From Paludibacteraceae bacterium (GTDB lineage Bacteria > Bacteroidota > Bacteroidia > Bacteroidales > Paludibacteraceae): DNA of 64,000 bases. Below are positions 58,219 to 64,000 of the stretch, piece after piece; position 1 is the first letter of the stretch, and the number at the start of each line of letters is the position of its first letter. The stretch lies in contig JAGBRL010000031.1 in NCBI GenBank assembly GCA_017632345.1, positions 1 through 64,000 of the forward strand, written 5' to 3'. The translations under genes and the position numbers were made by a program. The notes under the pieces were generated by a model. The model was not told where the DNA came from. It saw only the letters and a program-made list of their open reading frames with translations, and did no database searches.

Positions 58219-58318
58219 AATGATTAAAAATTCGCAGTGCAACTTCATATTTTCATTGAATTTTTGCAGTGCTACTTCAAATTTTCATTGAAAATTCGCA
58301 GTAGAGTTGCGGATTTTT
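58207..58318. repeat. 112-bp direct repeat, copy 1
   Basis: Matches 59468-59579 at about 104 of 112 bases. It is built of three imperfect 32-base units starting TT(C/T)GCAGT at 58231, 58263 and 58295. It lies just before the promoter and start of the ATPase gene. Confidence 0.85.
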
Positions 58319-58319
58319 G

Positions 58320-58327
58320 TATATTTG
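58320..58327 (+). promoter_or_regulatory. -7 box of the ATPase gene
   Basis: TATATTTG, an exact TANNTTTG, directly after repeat copy 1 and 18 bases before the ATG at 58346. Confidence 0.5.
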
Positions 58328-58345
58328 CAAAAATTGTATAGTGTC

Positions 58346-59479
58346 ATGAAAGAGCGTATTTTGCAAATAATCAACGATGAAAGTGTTTTCTTGTTTGGTG
58401 CTCGCCAAACGGGGAAAACCACGTTGCTGAAGAAAAAGTATCCAAATGCTATTTACTTTGACTTGTTACAAACGGATGTGTTAGACCGACTTAGACGTAG
58501 ACCTGCATTGTTGAGAGAGTCTTTGGAGCATGAGAAAGAGGGGACATTGGTGATTGTCGATGAGATTCAACAAGTGCCGGAATTGCTTAATGAAATTCAT
58601 TGGTTGATTACAAACAAACAGGTGCGTTTTGTTTTATGTGGCTCGAGTGCAAGAAAACTTAGGAGGCAGGGCGTAAACACATTAGGGGGACGTGCAGTTC
58701 CTCAATATTTATTTCCGTTCGTGAGTTGTGAAATCCCCGATTTTAACATAGATCGAGCTGTGAACAATGGCATGATTCCTCGTCATTATATGAAAGATAA
58801 TCCAGCTGCTTTGCTCAAGGCATACGTCGGAGTGTATTTGCGGGAAGAGATACAGGCGGAATCGTTAGTCAGAAACCTCGCAGGTTTTTCTCGTTTTTTG
58901 GAAATTGCAGCTATGACAGATGGTGAGATGGTGAATTATTTGAATATTGCATCTGATTGTGGTGTGAGTTCCAATACGGTGAAAGAATATTTCCAGATAT
59001 TAGAAGATACCCTCGTCGGCTATATGATCCCGGCGTTCACAAAAAAAATGAAAAGAAAATTGGTGCAATCGCCAAGGTTTTATTTGTTTGATGTGGGTGT
59101 TACTAACTATTTGCTGGGGCGTTCAAATTTACAACGTGGAACTACCGATTATGGTCATGCTTTTGAACATCTGATAATTCAAGAACTTGTGGCATATTTG
59201 AGCTATACTGCAAATCCTAATAAACTTTCCTATTGGAGAACATATTCTCAGATTGAAGTAGATGTGATTTTGGGAGATGCGAAAGTTGCGATAGAAATCA
59301 AATCGACCGAAACCGTTTTGCCGAAGCATCTGAAAGGTTTGAAAGCCTTTGCCGAGGAACATCCTGATTGTCAACGGATAATAGTCTCTCTTGATAGATT
59401 CAACAGAGTTATTGACGGCATTGAACATCTTTATATATACGATTTTTTCAAAAAATTATGGGCTAATAGCATAATTTAA
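58346..59479 (+). CDS. AAA-family ATPase with DUF4143 (AAA_14)
   Basis: 377 residues from the ATG at 58346 (MKERILQIINDESVF); an earlier in-frame methionine at 58307 lies inside the upstream repeat and is not preferred. Walker A is GARQTGKTT near residue 18 and Walker B LVIVDEIQQ near residue 73, followed by FVLCGSSARKL and GGRAVPQYLFPF. The DUF4143 half contains FYLFDVGVTNYLLGRS, the GHAFEHLIIQEL segment and a nuclease-like EVDVILGDAKVAIEIKST. The PD-(D/E)xK-like strand pattern is typical of this family, whose cellular role is unclear. Flanked by direct repeats and by duplicated DNA. Confidence 0.88.
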   Translation: MKERILQIINDESVFLFGARQTGKTTLLKKKYPNAIYFDLLQTDVLDRLRRRPALLRESLEHEKEGTLVIVDEIQQVPELLNEIHWLITNKQVRFVLCGSSARKLRRQGVNTLGGRAVPQYLFPFVSCEIPDFNIDRAVNNGMIPRHYMKDNPAALLKAYVGVYLREEIQAESLVRNLAGFSRFLEIAAMTDGEMVNYLNIASDCGVSSNTVKEYFQILEDTLVGYMIPAFTKKMKRKLVQSPRFYLFDVGVTNYLLGRSNLQRGTTDYGHAFEHLIIQELVAYLSYTANPNKLSYWRTYSQIEVDVILGDAKVAIEIKSTETVLPKHLKGLKAFAEEHPDCQRIIVSLDRFNRVIDGIEHLYIYDFFKKLWANSII

Positions 59480-59579
59480 AATGATTAAAAATTCGCAGTG
59501 TTACTTCAAATTTTCAATGAAATTTTGCAGTACTACTTCAAATTTTCATTAAAAATTCGCAGTAGAGTTGCGGATTTTT
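59468..59579. repeat. 112-bp direct repeat, copy 2
   Basis: Second copy of the repeat at 58207-58318, overlapping the last codons and stop of the ATPase gene. The TATATTTG that follows copy 1 is absent here. Confidence 0.85.
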
Positions 59580-59614
59580 ATAAAAAATAAAGAGGTTTAT
59601 AACAAAATTTTTCA

Positions 59615-59689
59615 GCAAAATCTTTGAAGCCGAATACAAAACCCATAAAGGCTTTGGGATTGAACGACTTCGACTTGAGGAGAGGTGAA
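59615..59689 (+). repeat. Right copy of the duplicated gene 3' end
   Basis: Copy of the last 25 codons and stop of the 57617-58126 gene. It has no start codon or upstream coding part, so it is a relic. The five differences from the left copy are all silent, which means it derives from a functional homologue and is not a recently decayed copy. Confidence 0.85.
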
Positions 59690-59703
59690 ATAACTATTGC
59701 AAA

Positions 59704-60105
59704 CAATATTGTCCTAAATAATTTACAGAAAAAAAATAAAAAAGGAAGTTGAACGCCAAATAAAAATATTATTTTAGCAATAGAACGTATAACCCGACTT
59801 CCTTATGGCAAACATTACACTTTTCGCACAAGTAATCGGTAAATTGCCGAAAGAAAATATCAGAAAAATTATTCGGACAGCAGGTTCAAAGGCAACACAG
59901 CAAGTTCCGTTTCAAGATTTCCGTGAAGCTTCCGGATTCCGCGCTCGTGTCATTAACGAGGTCCTTCATGACTGGGCGCATTACACAACAAAAAAAAAGT
60001 GCGGTAAAGATGCACACACTGCTCGACTATGACAGCTTATTGCCTGAGTTTGAGAATAATACTCTGTGCGATACTTTACGCATTAAAATATTTAGGACAA
60101 TATTG
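59704..60105 (+). mobile_element. Internally deleted IS4-type element (402 bp) with 17-bp inverted ends
   Basis: CAATATTGTCCTAAATA at 59704-59720 and its exact inverse at 60089-60105 bound the element. Inside is a shortened transposase frame (59805-60032). Ends related to the right one occur at 62435-62451 and 63598-63614. It is probably non-autonomous. Confidence 0.75.
59805..60032 (+). pseudogene. Truncated, frameshifted IS4-family transposase
   Basis: Starts MANITLFAQVIGKLPKENIR, a start common to Bacteroidetes IS4-type transposases with a DUF4372 domain, then jumps to a segment that ends LHDWAHYTTKKK. After a run of nine A's the frame is lost, and the other frame continues SAVKMHTLLDYDSLLPEF, which matches the catalytic-domain region AVKLHTLLDYDGNLP of full transposases. 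Most of the enzyme (normally about 380-400 residues) is missing, so it is inactive. Confidence 0.75.
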
Positions 60106-60219
60106 ATTTTTTTCATCTATTAGCATTTTTTTCTCTCAAATTCCTCTTGATTTGAAAAAAATATCGTATAATTGCAACCTGGAGCGAACACATAATTATA
60201 AACTATAAATAATAATATC

Positions 60220-62241
60220 ATGAAAAAACGATTACTAGCAATAGGAATTCTCCTATTTTCTTTCTGTGTTGCGAGTTTCGCGCAACTAAATCAGAACCCA
60301 TGTAAGTTTTTGGGTAATATCACCACACGCGGACAGATCCAACCTAATGTTGGAGGTCTGAGGTATGAGGCTTTGTGGGATCAGCTTACTTGTGAGAATG
60401 AATCCAAGTGGGGATCAATTGTTAATTGTAAGGTGAGCAGCGCTCAAGAGGGTGTCCAGAAATGGAACTGGAAAAGTTCAGATGATCATTACAAATGGTG
60501 TAAGGAGAACGGTGTATTGTTTAAATTCCACTGTCTTCTTTGGACTAGTCAGTGGCCTTCATGTTTGGCAAATTGCTCTGCTTCTGAATTGAAGCAGCAG
60601 GTGGAATATTGGATGGATGCTGTCGCTATCAAATATCCTGATTTGTCAATGATCGATGTTGTCAATGAGGCGATAAGAGGACATGCGGAAGGAACAGAGA
60701 ATGGTCACTCATGTGCTGATTTCAAGAAACTTTTGAGTCAGGCATTGGGCAACAGTACCAATCCATATGACTATAAGTGGATTGCCGAGGCATTCAGAAT
60801 GGCTCGTGAGCGATTCCCTAATGCGGTGTTGATCTATAATGATTATAACACTTTCACTTGGCAAAAAAATGATTTTATTGACCTTGTAGCTTCTTTGGTA
60901 CAGCAAGGCGCACCAATCGATGCTTACGGACACCAGAGTCACGATTTGGATGACTATTACAAAAACAATCAAATCACAAACTTTGGCAACACTTTGAAGG
61001 AGATTCACAATAGCATCACTCAGAAAGCCGGTAAAGAGTTGCTGTGCTACATCACTGAGTTTGACATTTCTCAGGGTGATGACAACACTTACGAAACAAT
61101 CATGAAGAATACCTTCAAGCCAATGTGGGAGGCTGATTACGTAGCAGGTATCACAATCTGGGGATTTGTGAACGGAGCTACTTGGAGAGACAACACTGGT
61201 TTGGTAACAAGCACCGGAGCTGACCGTAGCGGTATGAAGTGGCTTAAGAGCTATATGGCAACTGATGAGGCTATAAATGCAAAAAGTCCATATTGTGGTG
61301 GGCCATCAGCAACTGTGAACTTGTCATCCAAAACTATTAAATTTGGAGAAACAGTCACAATCACCGCTTCTGCAAAATTTGAAGGAGATATAGACCATAT
61401 TGACATATTCGACGGAGACGACTTGCTTGTCAATAAGTTTGACGCACCTTATGAATGGGAATATACTCCAACAGAAACAGGATTCCATACAATCAAGGTC
61501 GTTGCTTATGACAAGAGCGGCAACACTGTTGAATGTTCAACTGAATTCTTCGTATGCGAAGCACGTGCTCCATTCAACGGAGAGCCTGCAGCAATTCCTG
61601 GAACAATCGAGGTTGAAGCATTCGACAAAGGTTGCGAAGGCGAGGTTTACCAAGATAGTGACAGCGAAAATGAAGGTGATGCTAAAATTCAAGATGGTGG
61701 TGTCGACATTGTGACCGGAGGCGATAACTATGCAATCGGTTATACTGCGGCAGACGAATGGCTTGAATATACCGTCAATGTCAAAAAGAGCGGTGAATAT
61801 AAACTTTCTGCATTCGCTGCCTCTGGATTGGAGGGTTCTGGATTCAAACTCGACTTGGATGGAAAAGCGTTGGTCGAAAAAGTTTCAGTTCCTCAAACAG
61901 GAGACAATGTTTGGGACGTTTTCGAGGAAATCGAACTCGGAGAATTTAATTTGACTGAGGGAGAACATATCCTCCGCATGACTATCACCAACGCATACTG
62001 TAACATCGACAAACTTGTGTTCACTTCAACCACTACTTCTGAAGAAACTGGTGTGAAAGAGATTGACGCTATTTCAAACTTCTCCGGAATTTGCAAAGTT
62101 TACTCTCTACAAGGGTCTTTGATTACTTCTGCGTACATTGATAATGGAAATCTATCGGCGTTGAAAGAATCCCTCAAGAAGGGAGTTTACTTGGTTCGTT
62201 GCGAAAATGGCTTGAACCAATTGGTTGTGGTAAATGATTAA
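60220..62241 (+). CDS. Secreted GH10 endo-1,4-beta-xylanase with CBM6-like and T9SS sorting regions
   Basis: Hydrolyses xylan backbone outside the cell. Signal peptide (MKKRLLAIGILLFSFCVASFAQ), then a GH10 catalytic domain to about residue 350: substrate-site KFHCLLWTSQWP, acid/base Glu150 in DVVNEA, HQSHD, nucleophile Glu280 in YITEFDI, and WGFVNGATWRDNTG. An Ig-like module (about 365-450; VNLSSKTIKFGETVTITASAKFEG) and a CBM6-like module (about 460-605; GTIEVEAFD, GYTAADEWLEYTVNV) follow. The C-terminal 60 residues resemble a T9SS sorting region (ICKVYSLQGSLI, LKKGVYLVRCENG). 673 residues, single gene with terminator. Confidence 0.94.
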   Translation: MKKRLLAIGILLFSFCVASFAQLNQNPCKFLGNITTRGQIQPNVGGLRYEALWDQLTCENESKWGSIVNCKVSSAQEGVQKWNWKSSDDHYKWCKENGVLFKFHCLLWTSQWPSCLANCSASELKQQVEYWMDAVAIKYPDLSMIDVVNEAIRGHAEGTENGHSCADFKKLLSQALGNSTNPYDYKWIAEAFRMARERFPNAVLIYNDYNTFTWQKNDFIDLVASLVQQGAPIDAYGHQSHDLDDYYKNNQITNFGNTLKEIHNSITQKAGKELLCYITEFDISQGDDNTYETIMKNTFKPMWEADYVAGITIWGFVNGATWRDNTGLVTSTGADRSGMKWLKSYMATDEAINAKSPYCGGPSATVNLSSKTIKFGETVTITASAKFEGDIDHIDIFDGDDLLVNKFDAPYEWEYTPTETGFHTIKVVAYDKSGNTVECSTEFFVCEARAPFNGEPAAIPGTIEVEAFDKGCEGEVYQDSDSENEGDAKIQDGGVDIVTGGDNYAIGYTAADEWLEYTVNVKKSGEYKLSAFAASGLEGSGFKLDLDGKALVEKVSVPQTGDNVWDVFEEIELGEFNLTEGEHILRMTITNAYCNIDKLVFTSTTTSEETGVKEIDAISNFSGICKVYSLQGSLITSAYIDNGNLSALKESLKKGVYLVRCENGLNQLVVVND

Positions 62242-62251
62242 TCCATCTTAA

Positions 62252-62289
62252 AAAGGTTGGAAGGGTTTACAATACTCCTTCCAACCTTT
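62252..62289 (+). terminator. Terminator of the xylanase gene
   Basis: AAAGGTTGGAAGG pairs perfectly with CCTTCCAACCTTT around a 12-base loop, 11 bases after the stop. Confidence 0.88.
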
Positions 62290-62399
62290 CTATTTCAATA
62301 GAACCATAATTACTTTATTAGTGTTCGATAAAAACTGAAAGGTTTTTTCTGTCAATTCTCCTGCTGCTACTCCTTGCGTGACATTTCCATTCACAAAGT

Positions 62400-62451
62400 A
62401 TTAATACTCTGTGCAATACTTCATGCTTTAAAAACATTTAGGACAATATTG
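62400..62451 (+). mobile_element. Right-end remnant of the IS4-type element
   Basis: About 50 bases resembling the right end of the 59704-60105 element (the ACTCTGTGC region), ending in CATTTAGGACAATATTG at 62435-62451, one mismatch from the intact end. No left end was found nearby. Confidence 0.6.
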
Positions 62452-62546
62452 ATTGCAAACAATAAAAAGGTTGTAAGTTCACAACCATATTGAAAATATT
62501 TTGTAATTTTTTTGTTCAACACCGCACACCTTCTTGATTTTGCAAT

Positions 62547-62554
62547 TATTTTTG
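62547..62554 (+). promoter_or_regulatory. -7 box before the DUF3298-like gene
   Basis: TATTTTTG, which fits TANNTTTG, 46 bases before the ATG at 62600. The same sequence is kept in front of the second paralogue. No clear -33 element. Confidence 0.4.
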
Positions 62555-62599
62555 CGTTCTGAAAGGTATAAAATTAGGTTAATGAAAAGTTATTAAGTT

Positions 62600-63574
62600 A
62601 TGAGAAAAATTTTGTTCATGTCATTGTTCGCTTTGTGCGGGGCTGTTTTTTTATCCATGGCGAGCGTGAGGGCGAATACGATGTCGTCAGAAAAGGCTCT
62701 AATAGAAGCAGACTCCTTGGAGAGTGTGAAGGCTAATATTCAACCATCTGACGAAGAGATAAGAGATACTGACACCTCATACTATGACATCACCGTCCTT
62801 GACTCTTTTGAGTTGCGGAACATCACGTTTTATCAGATAGCAGTTAAATACGAAAAGGAATATGTTGATGTTGCGATGTCTTTTTCCCTCCCCGTTAAAT
62901 CTAAAAAAGAGGATTCCGAATTGATTAAAAATCTGCAAAAAGAAATTCTTAGGCAACTGCTGGATTGGGAAATACTGGGTTGGGAAATGCTGGATTTGGG
63001 AACGCTGGATTTGGGAACGCCTTACTGTGCTCAACTTTCTGACATTAAAGATCTTGTAGAAGAAAATTGGTCCGACATGGTCGCAGGTTCTTTCGAGTCC
63101 GAAGTTCATGTCAGTTTGAAAGAATACGGTTGGGAGGTATCCACGTATAAATATTGGATTGTTACGAGTCATTGCGCGGATTCAAAGTCAAAGATTTGCG
63201 ATTTGAAAACGGGTTCGCCTCTGAATCTCACTTTTGATAACTTCATAACAGACTATGATAAACTGAGAAAAATTCTGTTCGAGAAGGTGAAAACCGAATT
63301 GAGAGGAGACCATATGGAGTCGTCCGAGCTTACTGATTTTGTGAACAATGGTTATGAAGAATTTAAGATAAGAGAAGACTTTATTTTGGATGAAAACGGT
63401 GTGACTTTTTCTTTATACAACGGATGGTATGATTTAAGAGTTGGAGGTTATGATTTAATTGATGTCACAATCTCTTTAGATGATATGGAGGAGTTTGTGC
63501 AAGAAGAGTACCAATATTTGTTAAAACTTTGCAAGAAGCAAAAACGGTTGGAAAAGAGAAGGAATAAACAGTAA
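62600..63574 (+). CDS. Secreted DUF3298-like protein, first paralogue
   Basis: 324 residues with a signal peptide (MRKILFMSLFALCGAVFLSMASVRA). The C-terminal half resembles the DUF3298/RsiV fold: NLTFDNFITDYDKLRKILFEKVKTEL, then FKIREDFILDENGVTFSLYNGWYDLRVGGYDLIDVTISLDDM. A run of five-residue repeats (LDWEI LGWEM LDLGT LDLGT) near residues 118-137 comes from a 15-base in-frame tandem repeat at 62960-63021. The product is probably periplasmic. A second copy begins at 63766. Role unknown. Confidence 0.75.
   Translation: MRKILFMSLFALCGAVFLSMASVRANTMSSEKALIEADSLESVKANIQPSDEEIRDTDTSYYDITVLDSFELRNITFYQIAVKYEKEYVDVAMSFSLPVKSKKEDSELIKNLQKEILRQLLDWEILGWEMLDLGTLDLGTPYCAQLSDIKDLVEENWSDMVAGSFESEVHVSLKEYGWEVSTYKYWIVTSHCADSKSKICDLKTGSPLNLTFDNFITDYDKLRKILFEKVKTELRGDHMESSELTDFVNNGYEEFKIREDFILDENGVTFSLYNGWYDLRVGGYDLIDVTISLDDMEEFVQEEYQYLLKLCKKQKRLEKRRNKQ
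62960..63021 (+). repeat. In-frame 15-base tandem repeat
   Basis: About four imperfect copies of CTGGATTTGGGAACG inside the DUF3298-like gene, encoding L-x-x-x-x units. The last two copies are nearly identical, which suggests recent slippage. Confidence 0.8.
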
Positions 63575-63597
63575 ATTTTAGACCTATAGGTCAAAAA

Positions 63598-63614
63598 TAT
63601 TTAGTACAATATTG
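63598..63614 (+). mobile_element. Second inverted-end remnant of the IS4-type element
   Basis: TATTTAGTACAATATTG, one mismatch from the intact right end of the 59704-60105 element. It is followed by the same flanking sequence as the remnant at 62435, so it was copied along with the gene duplication. Confidence 0.6.
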
Positions 63615-63765
63615 ATTGCAAACAATAAAAAGGTTATAAGTTCACAACCATATTGAAAATATTTTGCATTTTTTTTTGTTCAATACCGCACACCTTCTTG
63701 ATTTTGCAATTATTTTTGTGTTCTAAAAAGTATAAAATTAGGTTAATGAAAAGTTATATCAAGTT

Positions 63766-64000
63766 ATGAGAAAAATTTTGTTCATATCATTGCTTGCTTT
63801 GTGCGGGTGTGTTTTTTTATACATGGCGAGCGTGAGGGCGAATACGATGTCGTCTGACATGGCTCTAAAAGATGCAGACTCCTTGGCGAGTGTGAAGGCT
63901 AATATGCAACCTTCTGACGAAGAGATAAGAGATACTGCCACATCATACTATGACTTCACCGTCCTTGACTCTTTTGAGTTGCGGAACATCACGTTTTATC
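63766..64000 (+). CDS. Secreted DUF3298-like protein, second paralogue (cut by the window edge)
   Basis: The visible 78 residues (MRKILFISLLALCGCVFLYM, ASVRANTMSSDMALKDADSL, PSDEEIRDTATSYYDFTVLD) are near-identical to the start of the gene at 62600, so this is a recent tandem duplicate. About 160 bases of the upstream sequence are duplicated too, including the IS end. The frame is intact to the window edge. Confidence 0.85.
   Translation, partial: MRKILFISLLALCGCVFLYMASVRANTMSSDMALKDADSLASVKANMQPSDEEIRDTATSYYDFTVLDSFELRNITFY

Noticed and set aside
58207-59579. CRISPR array, suggested by 32-base periodicity
   Set aside because: The units are adjacent without spacers and only about three per cluster; no cas genes nearby.

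Overview
The window is a moderately AT-rich chromosomal segment from a member of the Bacteroidota, most likely an uncultured Bacteroidales from a gut or rumen-like habitat. The case rests on several lines: promoter -7 boxes of the TANNTTTG type with an upstream TTTG; two proteins with C-terminal type IX secretion (T9SS) sorting regions; Bacteroidetes-type conjugation proteins (TraE-TraO); a Bacteroidetes LptD; a DUF5683 gene beside parAB; and a GH10 xylanase. The species cannot be fixed from the sequence.

Layout. 1-4.3 kb: a YbhF/YbhG-like efflux operon on the minus strand (TolC, HlyD lipoprotein, two separate ABC ATPases, the second cut by the window edge) with a divergent AraC regulator. 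4.7-8.6 kb: parA-parB-DUF5683-lytic transglycosylase operon with a clear terminator. 8.8-30.2 kb: one long minus-strand unit. It begins at a good promoter near 30.2 kb and runs through a small membrane protein, traE, traF, traG, traI-like, traJ, two traK paralogues, traL, traM, traN and traO, then directly into a lipoprotein gene and a 3424-residue T9SS-sorted repeat protein, ending at a hairpin near 8.8 kb. 30.4-33.1 kb: valS. 33.5-39.7 kb: secreted and lipoprotein genes of unknown role (BspA-like pair, carboxypeptidase-regulatory-like protein, a secreted orphan). 39.7-46.2 kb: pbpC, an operon with a VTC polyphosphate-polymerase-type protein, DUF4956 and DUF2490, and a pRiA4b ORF-3-like gene. 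46.3-54.6 kb: core envelope and replication genes (dnaA, an MCE protein, an amidase, lptD, fabI). 55-64 kb: an accessory end with a DUF3160 lipoprotein pair, an AAA ATPase cassette between repeats, a decayed IS4-type element, a GH10 xylanase and tandem DUF3298-like paralogues.

The most unusual region is the 8.8-30.2 kb operon. It encodes the envelope-spanning part of a Bacteroidetes conjugation apparatus (type IV secretion) but no relaxase, coupling protein, integrase or other mobility gene lies next to it. It is joined by 3-4 bp gene junctions to a lipoprotein and a giant surface protein. This suggests a chromosomal T4SS kept for something other than simple DNA transfer, or a decaying element. 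The VirB4-like ATPase gene traG is interrupted by a single in-frame TAA with coding continuing in the same frame beyond it, so the machine may be broken, rely on re-initiation or readthrough, or reflect a sequencing error.

A second noteworthy locus is at 58.0-59.7 kb. An AAA/DUF4143 ATPase gene sits between 112-bp direct repeats, and outside these lie two copies of the 3' end of the upstream gene that differ only at silent positions. This looks like insertion of a small cassette that carried its own version of the gene end. No tRNA, rRNA, CRISPR array, parS site or cluster of DnaA boxes was recognised.
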